Part shown: in pieces, positions 1-7,050 of the stretch
How positions within the stretch are numbered: position 1 is the stretch's first letter
How the letters are laid out: every line of letters begins with the position of its first letter
Assembly (NCBI GenBank): GCA_003483675.1
Contig: DMYK01000618.1
Span: 12,319 to 26,653, forward strand
DNA: 14,335 nt
Direction of reading: 5' to 3'
DNA from: Microcoleaceae cyanobacterium UBA11344
Lineage (GTDB): Bacteria; Cyanobacteriota; Cyanobacteriia; Cyanobacteriales; Microcoleaceae
Notes under the pieces: model-generated
What the model saw: the letters and a program-made list of their open reading frames with translations, nothing else
Databases searched by the model: none
What the model was told of the DNA's origin: nothing
Made by a program: the position numbers and the translations under genes

Positions 1-257
1 AAAGCACCAGTCAGATGTGTGGTATTGTAAGCGACAGGCAAAGTGCAGCCAACACTCGTAGCATCGGCGTCTAAACCAGCGCCGTCAAACGCCGAAGGTC
101 GCCACCCCCAACAACTTCAACAGTTGCTGGTAAGGTTGGTGTCCAAAAGCGTCAAAGCTCCTGCCGCCAGCGAGAGGTACGGGATGCAAGCGCCCACCAC
201 CGCTCGGCTGAGCGCGGAGCAGTTCCTATAGCAAAATATCCAGCGGGTACACACAAG

Positions 258-743
258 ATGAGTATCGTCACCAAGTCAATCGTCAACGCAGACGCTGAAG
301 CTCGTTACCTGAGCCCAGGCGAATTAGACCGGATCAAAGGCTTCGTCACCTCTGGTGAACGCCGCGTCCGCATCGCCCAAATTTTGAGCGAATCCCGCGA
401 ACGTATCGTCAAGCAAGCAGGCGACCAACTTTTCCAAAAACGCCCTGATGTCGTTTCCCCCGGCGGCAACGCTTATGGCGAAGAAATGACCGCAACTTGC
501 TTGCGCGACTTGGACTACTACCTGCGTTTGATCACCTACGGAATCGTAGCTGGCGACATTACTCCGATCGAAGAAATCGGTATTGTTGGCGTCCGCGAAA
601 TGTACAAATCCTTGGGAACCCCGATTGAAGCCGTAGCCGAAGGAATTCGCGCCATGAAAAATGCAGCTTCTTCGCTGCTTTCTGGAGAAGATGCTTCCGA
701 AGCTTCCTCTTACTTCGACTACGTTATCGGTGCGATGCAGTAA
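258..743 (+). CDS. apcA: Allophycocyanin alpha subunit
   Basis: This encodes the alpha subunit of allophycocyanin. With ApcB it forms the (alpha-beta)3 trimers of the phycobilisome core, which pass excitation energy to the photosystems at the thylakoid surface. The 161-residue length is the family's standard length, and the protein starts [21 protein letters not shown] as expected. Cys-81, in the motif [12 protein letters not shown], is the phycocyanobilin attachment site, and the protein ends with the typical [11 protein letters not shown]. The ATG has no strong Shine-Dalgarno in front, but the N-terminus matches the family, so the start is secure. It is the first visible gene of an apcA-apcB-apcC operon. 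In many cyanobacteria apcE lies immediately upstream, but it is not recognisable here. The function is established family knowledge and the identification rests on direct reading of the protein. Confidence 0.98.
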   Translation: MSIVTKSIVNADAEARYLSPGELDRIKGFVTSGERRVRIAQILSESRERIVKQAGDQLFQKRPDVVSPGGNAYGEEMTATCLRDLDYYLRLITYGIVAGDITPIEEIGIVGVREMYKSLGTPIEAVAEGIRAMKNAASSLLSGEDASEASSYFDYVIGAMQ

Positions 744-771
744 AGATTTGAGATTTTAGATTTGAGATTGT
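744..771 (+). repeat. Heptanucleotide tandem array, AGATTTG type, four units
   Basis: Four in-register 7-bp units directly follow the apcA stop codon: AGATTTG, AGATTTT, AGATTTG and AGATTGT. This is the short tandemly repeated repetitive (STRR) type common between cyanobacterial genes. Its units are nearly the reverse complement of the array at 822-849, so the two could pair in the apcA-apcB transcript. Confidence 0.75.
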
Positions 772-821
772 GAGTTACCAGCAACCAGCCAAAAGCTTTT
801 GCAGATAACAACCCACTGCTC

Positions 822-849
822 AATCCCAAATCCCAAATCCCAAATCCCA
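822..849 (+). repeat. Heptanucleotide tandem array, (AATCCCA)x4
   Basis: There are four perfect copies of AATCCCA in the apcA-apcB spacer, about 50 bp upstream of apcB. The reverse complement (TGGGATT units) matches the 744-769 array at 21 of 26 positions, with the mismatches falling mainly at one position per heptamer. The rest of the spacer (772-821 and 850-898) shows no gene. A weak AGGAA at 883-887 precedes apcB. Confidence 0.8.
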
Positions 850-898
850 GCTACAAAATTGGACTGAACTCAGCCACTTTCTAGGAAACAAGACAATC

Positions 899-1384
899 AT
901 GCAAGACGCAATTACCGCTGTTATCAATTCCTCTGACGTCCAAGGTAAGTACCTAGACATCAGCGCTCTAGACAAGCTCAAGAACTACTTCGCTTCTGGT
1001 GAACTGCGCGTCCGCGCCGCTACAGCCATCAGCGCCAATGCAGCCACAATCGTCAAAGAAGCAGTTGCTAAGTCTCTGTTGTACTCTGACGTAACTCGTC
1101 CCGGCGGCAATATGTACACCACTCGCCGTTATGCAGCTTGCATCCGCGACTTGGACTACTACCTCCGCTACGCCACCTACGCTATGTTGGCTGGCGACCC
1201 TTCCATCCTGGATGAGCGCGTGCTCAACGGTTTGAAAGAAACCTACAATTCCTTGGGCGTGCCCATCGGTTCTACCGTACAAGCCATCCAAGCTATTAAA
1301 GAAGTCACCGCTGGTCTAGTCGGTTCTGACGCTGGTAAAGAAATGGGTGTCTATTTCGACTACATCTGCTCTGGCTTGAGCTAA
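899..1384 (+). CDS. apcB: Allophycocyanin beta subunit
   Basis: This encodes the beta subunit of allophycocyanin, the partner of ApcA in the phycobilisome core trimers. It has 161 residues, the standard length. The motif [19 protein letters not shown] contains Asn-71, the asparagine that is N-methylated in beta-type phycobiliproteins, and Cys-81, the phycocyanobilin attachment site. The protein ends [12 protein letters not shown], typical of ApcB. The ATG follows a weak AGGAA (883-887) at a spacing of 11. It is co-directional with apcA across a 155-bp spacer that contains two complementary heptamer arrays. It is probably co-transcribed with apcA and apcC, since no terminator is visible between them other than the possible arrays stem. 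Confidence 0.98.
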   Translation: MQDAITAVINSSDVQGKYLDISALDKLKNYFASGELRVRAATAISANAATIVKEAVAKSLLYSDVTRPGGNMYTTRRYAACIRDLDYYLRYATYAMLAGDPSILDERVLNGLKETYNSLGVPIGSTVQAIQAIKEVTAGLVGSDAGKEMGVYFDYICSGLS

Positions 1385-1387
1385 CAC

Positions 1388-1436
1388 GAAGGAAGAAAGA
1401 AGAAGGAAGAAGGAAGAATGAAGAAGGAAGAAAGCA
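1388..1436 (+). repeat. Heptanucleotide tandem array, GAAGGAA type, seven units
   Basis: Seven consecutive 7-bp units begin four bases after the apcB stop: GAAGGAA, GAAAGAA, GAAGGAA, GAAGGAA, GAATGAA, GAAGGAA and GAAAGCA. A less regular purine tract continues to about 1450. The whole tract is G/A on the coding strand. The remainder of the apcB-apcC spacer (1451-1652) shows no gene or hairpin I can support. Confidence 0.75.
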
Positions 1437-1652
1437 GGAAGAAAGAAAAACATTTATTTCTTGCCTCTTTTAACTTTCAAGTTTAGACTTTTAGCCTTTA
1501 CCTGTGAAAGAGGTCAGGGAAGTTACGATTGATTGCTAGACCGTCAAAGGCTTGTCGAGAAAGCTGGATGAGTTTTAATGAGCTAGTTCTGATTCTTAAC
1601 TCCCTGTCTTCAATCTTTAAAAAATCCATCTAAAAATCTGTAAACCTACTTC

Positions 1653-1659
1653 AGGAGGT
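1653..1659 (+). promoter_or_regulatory. Strong Shine-Dalgarno of apcC
   Basis: AGGAGGT lies 8 bases upstream of the apcC ATG. It is a near-perfect anti-SD match, much stronger than the sites in front of apcA and apcB. It fixes the start at 1668 rather than at the second ATG at 1674. Confidence 0.85.
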
Positions 1660-1667
1660 AGTTTCCC

Positions 1668-1871
1668 ATGAGAATGTTTAAAGTGACTGCTTGCGTCCCC
1701 AGCCAAACACGCATCCGCACTCAGCGCGAATTGCAAAATACCTATTTTACCAAGTTGGTTCCCTACGATAACTGGTTCCGGGAACAACAGAGAATTATGA
1801 AAATGGGTGGCAAAATTATTAAAGTGCAATTGGCTACTGGGAAGGCCGGAGCTAATACTGGTCTACTTTAA
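1668..1871 (+). CDS. apcC: Phycobilisome core linker polypeptide Lc (7.8 kDa)
   Basis: This is the small core linker, which sits inside allophycocyanin trimers at the ends of the core cylinders and tunes their absorption and stability. It has 67 residues, the normal length. It begins MRMFKVTACVPSQTRIRTQ and contains the conserved YFTKLVPYDNWFREQQRI segment of the CpcD-like linker fold. It is the third gene of the apc operon, 283 bp after apcB. It has its own strong ribosome binding site and is followed within 30 bp by an intrinsic terminator, so this is where the operon ends. Nothing in the protein is unusual. Confidence 0.97.
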   Translation: MRMFKVTACVPSQTRIRTQRELQNTYFTKLVPYDNWFREQQRIMKMGGKIIKVQLATGKAGANTGLL

Positions 1872-1900
1872 GCTCCGAGGATGGATTGGTATAGGGGGTA

Positions 1901-1928
1901 AGAGGTCGCGATCGACCTCTTTTTTGTT
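1901..1928 (+). terminator. Intrinsic terminator of the apc operon
   Basis: A perfect 7-bp stem AGAGGTC/GACCTCT (1901-1907 with 1914-1920) encloses the loop GCGATC. It is followed directly by a T-run (1920-1925) on the plus strand. It lies 30 bp after the apcC stop, between convergent genes. The minus strand has no T-run after the stem, so it probably works only for the apc transcript. Confidence 0.9.
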
Positions 1929-1970
1929 ATTATAGTAGATGTTGAAGGAAGAATGTCCAGCGTTGTTGAT

Positions 1971-2780
1971 CTAATCAGTGTTCTGGACAATGCTCTCTGG
2001 TTTCTTCTTTCTGCCAGCACACTTAGGACATCCACTAGCTCCTCTACTCCAACTTGTAGTAAGATAATTTGGTCTTTTCTGCCATGAATGTCCATCAATT
2101 GGGCATTTAAACCAAGGAGATAGAAGTGTTGAGCCAGCACCTACTTCTTCAGGACTGAGAGCTGCGTTTTTCTCATAGTCCCACAATTCTGCAACACGTT
2201 CTGGATAGAGTGCAATTATGCTTTTGGCTAACTGTTGTTGCCTCTTTTTTTCTGATTGTTCTTTTTGAGCTTGGGCTTTTGCTTGTTTTTGAGCTTGTTC
2301 TCTTTCTATCAAATACTCATGAAAGGCAGGATTAAAATCGAGAATTTGACGCACTCTCTCCCTAGTTATCTTATACTGATTTCCAATTTCTCGATAGGAC
2401 AAGCCTTGCCTGTATAGTTCGAGCATTTCATTACTCTTGACTAGCTTTGCATTGCTTAGCTCCTGACGTGTTGATTGCTTATTATGCTTCTCTTGTGGAT
2501 GTGACGCTACTTTTTGTAGATATTCCGCTACTTTTTGCCCTAGATGATTAAGGTGTATTTCATTGTTTTGCTTTTCTGTTAAACCTTTCTCCTCAAGAGT
2601 GCTAAGAGCTTTTAAATTTATTGTGTAGACGTTATTTGTGGCATTCTCCACTAAATTTTTAGGTGGCTCGGACAGTATCCATATTCCCTGATCGATTCGT
2701 AGTGGATACTGACGCAGTAAATCAAGAAGCTGAATCTCTCTATTATTCAGTTTTTCTGACAAGAGGTGAAGATCTGACAT
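1971..2780 (-). CDS. Winged-helix/HTH protein with C-terminal zinc ribbon (DUF4379-like)
   Basis: I do not recognise this 269-residue protein as a named gene. Residues about 8-90 read like a winged-helix domain: a helix-rich start, then LKALSTLEEKGLTE and a polar wing leading to HLGQKVAEYL. Residues about 112-147 (NEMLELYRQGLSYREIG and YKITRERVRQIL) closely resemble sigma-70 region 4.2, including the TRERVRQI recognition-helix signature. Residues about 155-185 are a Gln/Lys/Glu-rich, probably coiled-coil linker. Residues about 195-256 carry ELWDYEKN, then W223, C226, H231 and W233, then GCPKC (C251, C254). That is the treble-clef/zinc-ribbon pattern of the DUF4379 family. A nucleic-acid-binding or regulatory role is inferred. 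No catalytic nuclease motif is seen. The ATG at 2780 lacks a clear Shine-Dalgarno. The gene is monocistronic, convergent with apcC and divergent from ftsW. Confidence 0.8.
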   Translation of the reverse strand: MSDLHLLSEKLNNREIQLLDLLRQYPLRIDQGIWILSEPPKNLVENATNNVYTINLKALSTLEEKGLTEKQNNEIHLNHLGQKVAEYLQKVASHPQEKHNKQSTRQELSNAKLVKSNEMLELYRQGLSYREIGNQYKITRERVRQILDFNPAFHEYLIEREQAQKQAKAQAQKEQSEKKRQQQLAKSIIALYPERVAELWDYEKNAALSPEEVGAGSTLLSPWFKCPIDGHSWQKRPNYLTTSWSRGASGCPKCAGRKKKPESIVQNTD

Positions 2781-3013
2781 ATTGCACTTGTATACGAACG
2801 CTAATTCACAGTTTAACTTGTCTGAAAAAAATGTGCGATCGTCTAACCTAGATTATTCACCAACCTGTGAAATCTTGATTGTGGCTGCAACTCAAAAAAC
2901 CGTCTGTTTTTTTGACAAATTGCCAGAGCAGAGATCGCAACCCTAGTCGCTCAGGATAACATAATTTCGTGGAGCGTGCGTAAGTCCTATTCTTCCTTCT
3001 TCTAGAAAATCCT

Positions 3014-4234
3014 ATGGCTGCTGACATTCGACGCTTGATTCCATTTTTAGACCCCAGTGTGTCTGAATGGGCTGCTGAGGCCCGCTGGCTGCGCTGGCTG
3101 ACTTTCCTGTGGCTGTTTGTGGGGCTGACAGCATTATTCTCGGCTTCCTATCCGATCGCCAATTCAGAATTTGGAGATGGTCTTTATTATTTTAAACGAC
3201 AGCTAATCGCAGTGGCGATCGGGCTGGCGGGTTTTAACTTGATGGTATACTCCCCCCTGCGCTACCTGTTCAAAACAGCTCAGTGGGGCGTGATCTTGCT
3301 GCTGGGATTGTTGTGGCTGACTTTAGCTCCGGGAGTGGGAACCACCATCAACGGGGCGACTCGCTGGATATCTCTGGGCCCAGTTCCGATTATTCAACCT
3401 TCGGAGTTGATTAAGCCGTTTTTCGTTCTCCAAAGTGCTCGCATTTTCGGCAACTGGCCCCGGTTGACGAATAAAGTTCGGCTGACTTGGCTGGGCATTT
3501 TCGGTGCGATGCTGTTGGGAATTTTGTTGCAGCCGAATTTGAGTACCACGGCTTTGTGCGGGATGACTTTGTGGTTGGTGGCTTTGGCGGCTAATTTGCC
3601 TTATTTGCAGTTGGGAGCAACGGCGATCGGGGGAATGCTGTTGGCGGTTTCAAGTATTAGTTTTCGGGAATATCAGCGCCGCCGGATTATGTCTTTTCTG
3701 AATCCTTGGGCTGATCCTCTGCAAGATGGCTATCAGTTGGTTCAAAGTCTGCTGGCTGTGGGTTCGGGTGGCATTTGGGGTGTTGGTTTTGGTATGTCGC
3801 AGCAAAAGTTATTTTACTTGCCGATTCAGTACAGCGATTTTATTTTTGCTGTGTTTGCTGAGGAGTTTGGTTTGGTGGGGGGTTTCTCGCTGTTGCTGAT
3901 GTTGGCGGCTTACTCTACTGTGGCTTTGAGGGTGGCGATGAAGGCTCGGAATGTTGAGAGTCAGTTGGTGGCGATCGGGGCGATGGTGGTGCTGGTGGGA
4001 CAGTCGCTGCTGAATATTGGGGTGGCGACGGGGGTTTTGCCGACTACGGGTTTGCCACTGCCGTTTTTTAGTTATGGGGGTTCTTCGATGGTGGCGAGTT
4101 TTTTGTTGGCTGGGCTGCTGATTCGGGTGGCTAGGGAGAGTTCCGAGGCTGAGGTGGTTTCTCTGGATGGGCGCAGGAAACAGCCTGGAAAGCCTAAGTT
4201 GCGATCGAACAACGCCAATGCACAAAGTGAGTAA
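3014..4234 (+). CDS. ftsW: Cell division protein FtsW (SEDS peptidoglycan glycosyltransferase)
   Basis: This is an integral inner-membrane SEDS-family protein that polymerises lipid II at the division septum together with a class B penicillin-binding protein. It has 406 residues and about ten hydrophobic segments. Family motifs in order are: NGATRWI (113-119), QPSELIK (128-134), RRRIMSFLNPWADP (222-235) followed by GYQ, SDFIFAVFAEEFGLVG (274-289) with the Asp regarded as essential in SEDS enzymes, and TGVLPTTGLPLPFFSYGGSSM (339-359). The segment order and the LPTTGLPLPFFSYGGSS signature favour FtsW over RodA. The cytosolic C-terminus (from about 372) is basic and disordered-looking. The start at 3014 has no strong Shine-Dalgarno but gives a typical N-terminal length. 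A period-7 repeat array follows the stop instead of a terminator. Confidence 0.94.
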   Translation: MAADIRRLIPFLDPSVSEWAAEARWLRWLTFLWLFVGLTALFSASYPIANSEFGDGLYYFKRQLIAVAIGLAGFNLMVYSPLRYLFKTAQWGVILLLGLLWLTLAPGVGTTINGATRWISLGPVPIIQPSELIKPFFVLQSARIFGNWPRLTNKVRLTWLGIFGAMLLGILLQPNLSTTALCGMTLWLVALAANLPYLQLGATAIGGMLLAVSSISFREYQRRRIMSFLNPWADPLQDGYQLVQSLLAVGSGGIWGVGFGMSQQKLFYLPIQYSDFIFAVFAEEFGLVGGFSLLLMLAAYSTVALRVAMKARNVESQLVAIGAMVVLVGQSLLNIGVATGVLPTTGLPLPFFSYGGSSMVASFLLAGLLIRVARESSEAEVVSLDGRRKQPGKPKLRSNNANAQSE

Positions 4235-4240
4235 TTTGTC

Positions 4241-4310
4241 AACTGTTAACTGTTAACTGTTGACTGTTAATTGTTGACTGTTAACTGTTGACTGATGACT
4301 AATGACTCTT
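4241..4310 (+). repeat. Heptanucleotide tandem array after ftsW, ten units
   Basis: Ten consecutive in-register 7-bp units of the form RAYTGTT are present: AACTGTT three times, then GACTGTT, AATTGTT, GACTGTT, AACTGTT, GACTGAT, GACTAAT and GACTCTT. The units drift from the consensus at the 3' end, as expected for an ageing array. The array begins six bases after the ftsW stop, between the convergent ftsW and Crp/Fnr genes. It is the STRR type typical of filamentous cyanobacteria. Confidence 0.85.
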
Positions 4311-4360
4311 GATAGCTAATTTCTGGAAAAATTTAATGTAGATGCAAATGACTGCTGTTT

Positions 4361-5017
4361 CTAAAATGCTTGAGTCTTGTAACCAAACAAATCAGAGGAG
4401 TTGGCAAAAGTGTCTTTGTTGAGAATCAAATGACGGTCTTTGTCTCGACTGATTAACCCTTGCTGCTGCAATTTTCCCAGCATTCGCGTTACAGTCACGC
4501 GAGTAGTGCAAATAGCATTAGCAAGATCTTGATGTGTCAAGCGGATAGTCAAGCGAGTCCCTTCAACTACAGGCTGACCGAATTCTTGTTTCAACAATAA
4601 TAGCATTTGGTTCAAGCGGTCTTCTACTCGTCGCTGTCCGGCGATCGCTAAAATTGCTTCCATTTGTCGCAGTCGCCTGCCCATTTGAGGTAGCAACTCG
4701 TGAGCAAATTGAGGAGAAGCTTCTATTTCCACCAGAGAATACCACATTAGGTAAACATCAGATGTCGTCGTAGCCCGGTAAGTCTGCAAGCTTGTCAACC
4801 ATAAACCGAAGCACATCGAAGGCCCCGCCCAACCTAAAAGTCCTTCTTCCCCGGTTGGATAAAGCGTACTTAGTTGCACTAAACCTTGACAAACTCGCCA
4901 AATGCCTTGAGACAGCAGAGGAATTGTTTCCCCCTTCGCATAAAAATGCAAGTTCCGAGTCGCTCCGGTGTTAGGCTGGATTTCTTCTGCTAAAAGTGCT
5001 TTGGAAGTTGGCAGCAT
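4361..5017 (-). CDS. Crp/Fnr-family transcriptional regulator
   Basis: This is a 218-residue protein with the two-domain Crp/Fnr layout. Residues about 25-105 form a jelly-roll sensor domain (FYAKGETIPLL, then WRVCQGLVQLS and TGEEGLLGWAGPS). Residues about 108-145 form the dimerisation helix (GRRLRQMEAILAIAGQRRVEDRL). Residues 158-190 form the winged helix-turn-helix, with LTHQDLANAICTTRVTVTRML very like the DNA-recognition region of cyanobacterial NtcA. The sensor lacks the usual Gly-Glu...Arg-Ser/Thr cyclic-nucleotide pocket. Only an R81-A82-T83 remnant is visible, and there is no Cys cluster for an Fe-S centre, so its ligand is unknown. It differs from NtcA across the sensor and is best left unnamed. 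GGAAA lies 8 bases before the ATG. It is convergent with ftsW, and the upstream spacer separates it from the glycosyltransferase gene, so it may have its own promoter. Confidence 0.88.
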   Translation of the reverse strand: MLPTSKALLAEEIQPNTGATRNLHFYAKGETIPLLSQGIWRVCQGLVQLSTLYPTGEEGLLGWAGPSMCFGLWLTSLQTYRATTTSDVYLMWYSLVEIEASPQFAHELLPQMGRRLRQMEAILAIAGQRRVEDRLNQMLLLLKQEFGQPVVEGTRLTIRLTHQDLANAICTTRVTVTRMLGKLQQQGLISRDKDRHLILNKDTFANSSDLFGYKTQAF

Positions 5018-5206
5018 ATCTGTTATTTCCAGCTAAAAAACAGTGGTTTGAGACCTATGGCTCTGACTCTAGCTCACGAAGGTAAAGGCTTGGTAATCGT
5101 CTGGTTAGCGGAAAGATAAGCTTTGGTTAATTGTTTTAACTTTGTATATTCACCAATCGGCAATTTTTTCGATTGAAGAAGGAACAGCAGATCGCCAAAG
5201 TTAAGA

Positions 5207-5214
5207 GCGATCGC
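5207..5214. repeat. HIP1 palindrome
   Basis: This is a perfect GCGATCGC octamer, the highly iterated palindrome of cyanobacterial genomes. It lies in the spacer (5018-5229) between the GT2-sulfotransferase gene and the Crp/Fnr gene. Other perfect copies lie inside genes at 4641-4648 and 13539-13546. I see no convincing terminator in this spacer. Confidence 0.8.
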
Positions 5215-5229
5215 CCATCAACTTACCTG

Positions 5230-6885
5230 CTAAAATAATGAAGTACATTTATATCCAAGCTTTTCCAAGTTTTTCCAATTCATCAACTCAATAGTTTCCA
5301 ACTCAGAAAAACTCAACTCATCTTGCCAAGCATTAATTCCCTTGACCCCAACCGGCTCTAAAGTATTAGGATGCCACACCATTTGACTTGGCGGAACTAA
5401 ACCTGAATCAGGATTTCTTTGATAAAATTCCAACATTGACTCCTGAAAATCTACCCCAATCCACTTGCAAATTTTAGCTAACTGTGCCGACGGCTCCCTC
5501 ACCAAATCTTCGTAAGAAACCAAATAAAATTGCTCCCATTTTTGATGGTATTTTTCAATAATTTTAACAACCTGATTCCACTGGTGCGTCAGTCCCGCTA
5601 TCGTTTTTATTCCCGGCCACACTTCTCCCCTTTCCTGCTCTTTTGCCACTAATTTTTTAACAGAACCGTAACAAGCCCGAAAATCTCGCACAATCAAAAT
5701 CACCTTAACACCCGGAAAATATCTCCTGATTTTTCCTAATTGATAAATGTGAAAAGGATTCTTGTCTCCCCAAATCGAAGCTGTCGGGTCAAACTGCTGG
5801 CGGTAAGTTTGATAAACTGTAGAAACTGCTTGAGCGTAACTCAATTGCTGGTTATTTGTCAAGTTATCTAATAAAAGCTGTCTGTCAACATTCCACTCCC
5901 CAAACCTATGAAAATTGTTGTTGTAAAGGTCATTTAAAAAATCCTCGATTTGAGGCAGAAAGTCGTTAACAGCACCGTATTTCGACTCTAAGGCAACAAA
6001 GAACAGACTTTCAGGGGGAATGCAGATATCTGGATGCGTTGTTAGTATTAAACGCAGGAGAGTTGTCCCTGAACGTGGGGATCCTATTACAAAAATTGGA
6101 CTTGATGCGGTCGATTTGCTGCATATTTCTTTATGCTTGCGTTTGTACAGAAAAAATCGACTGACGATATCTACTTCTAATTCAAATCTTTCGCTCAATC
6201 CGCGTCTGTGAAGCGCTTGTGAAATTGCTGATTTAGATTCGAGAATTTGGTCTAGCTGTTGAACAGTATGCTGGGAATGTTGGCGGTAGTAGTAAAGGGG
6301 TTTCTTGAGGTGATAGAATTGGGTGATTTCTGAAAGCCGCAGACAGAAGTCGTAATCTTCAGCGCGGTTGAATTCGGAATTAATGCCGCCTATTTGGTTG
6401 TACAATTGATGACGAAATAGGCGGAAGTGGAAAGTCATGAAATCTACTAACAGCCTATCTGGAGAGTAGGGTATTTGGCTGCGGTGTCCCAGTCCTTTTA
6501 CTTGAGTTTTTTCATTAATCGTTAGACAATCGGTGTAGACTACTCCGATTTCTGGTTGTGCGTCTAATATGGCTGCGGTTTCTTCGATCGCCCTGGGTGC
6601 GAGCAAGTCGTCGCTGTCTACCCAGCCCGTGTATGTTCCTTTGCACATTGTATGAGCGGCTTTGAGAGCTATTCCTCGGCCTTGGTGGGGGGCCGCGATT
6701 ACTTGAATTCGGGTGTCTTGCTGTGCGTATTTGCGGGCGATGGCGAGGCTGGAGTCAGTGGAACCATCGTCCCAAATTATCAGCTCAAAGTTGTGGTAAG
6801 TTTGGGCTAGAATGCTTTCTATGGCGGTGCCGAGGTATTGTTCTCGGTTGTAGGTGGTGGTGATGATGGAGATTAAGGAGGTCAT
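5230..6885 (-). CDS. Fusion: family 2 glycosyltransferase + PAPS-dependent sulfotransferase
   Basis: This is a two-enzyme protein of 551 residues counted from the Met at 6885. Residues about 3-225 form a GT-A family 2 glycosyltransferase: LISIITTTYN (4-13), WDDGSTDSS (38-46), the metal/nucleotide-sugar motif WVDSDD (88-93) and AEDYDFCLRL (176-185). Residues about 263-545 form a sulfotransferase: the 5'-phosphosulfate loop FVIGSPRSGTT (265-275) and the 3'-phosphate motif IVRDFR with a downstream Ser (about 398-408). It probably transfers a sugar and a sulfate to a surface polysaccharide or glycolipid, but the acceptor is unknown. The frame is open to an ATG at 7014, which would add 43 residues. 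These do not look like GT2 sequence, so I prefer 6885, where the first beta strand begins three residues in. No membrane segment is evident. The coding strand's G/C balance flips near 6000, close to the domain join. Confidence 0.88.
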   Translation of the reverse strand: MTSLISIITTTYNREQYLGTAIESILAQTYHNFELIIWDDGSTDSSLAIARKYAQQDTRIQVIAAPHQGRGIALKAAHTMCKGTYTGWVDSDDLLAPRAIEETAAILDAQPEIGVVYTDCLTINEKTQVKGLGHRSQIPYSPDRLLVDFMTFHFRLFRHQLYNQIGGINSEFNRAEDYDFCLRLSEITQFYHLKKPLYYYRQHSQHTVQQLDQILESKSAISQALHRRGLSERFELEVDIVSRFFLYKRKHKEICSKSTASSPIFVIGSPRSGTTLLRLILTTHPDICIPPESLFFVALESKYGAVNDFLPQIEDFLNDLYNNNFHRFGEWNVDRQLLLDNLTNNQQLSYAQAVSTVYQTYRQQFDPTASIWGDKNPFHIYQLGKIRRYFPGVKVILIVRDFRACYGSVKKLVAKEQERGEVWPGIKTIAGLTHQWNQVVKIIEKYHQKWEQFYLVSYEDLVREPSAQLAKICKWIGVDFQESMLEFYQRNPDSGLVPPSQMVWHPNTLEPVGVKGINAWQDELSFSELETIELMNWKNLEKLGYKCTSLF

Positions 6886-7050
6886 TGGGAAATAACGAGC
6901 AGTTGGAGAGCGATCGAACTTTCGGTAAAATGTTTTGATGTTTTTATACTGAAGTTTAAATCCAGATTTTCTGGTTAAATAAATGTTAGCACTTGTTGAG
7001 ATAAATTGACACATCTCTTAAATTCACCGATCGAGTAAAACAGTTAAAGT

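Noticed and set aside
3..74. Open frame from the left edge ending STSQMCG...NTRSIGV-stop, possibly the tail of apcE
   Set aside because: apcE is a common upstream neighbour of apcA, but 23 codons show no linker motif I can recognise, so I do not call it.
108..130. Imperfect hairpin (CCAACAACT / AGTTGCTGG) in the apcA leader
   Set aside because: It has an 8 of 9 stem with a 5-nt loop but no T-run and no known leader motif. It could easily be chance.
43..231. 62-codon GTG-started frame upstream of apcA
   Set aside because: It has no recognisable domain, no ribosome binding site and overlaps the expected apcA leader. It looks like a chance frame.
2894..2917. AAAAAAC-CGTCT-GTTTTTT palindrome followed by TTGACA upstream of ftsW
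   Set aside because: The stem is almost entirely A-T, and no -10 box sits at a proper distance from TTGACA, so neither a terminator nor a promoter can be supported.
3809..4225. 138-codon minus-strand frame inside ftsW
   Set aside because: It is a His/Arg/Gln-rich antisense shadow of a G/T-rich stretch of ftsW.
4241..4310. CRISPR array
   Set aside because: The units are contiguous 7-mers without spacers, so this is a simple tandem repeat. No cas genes are present.
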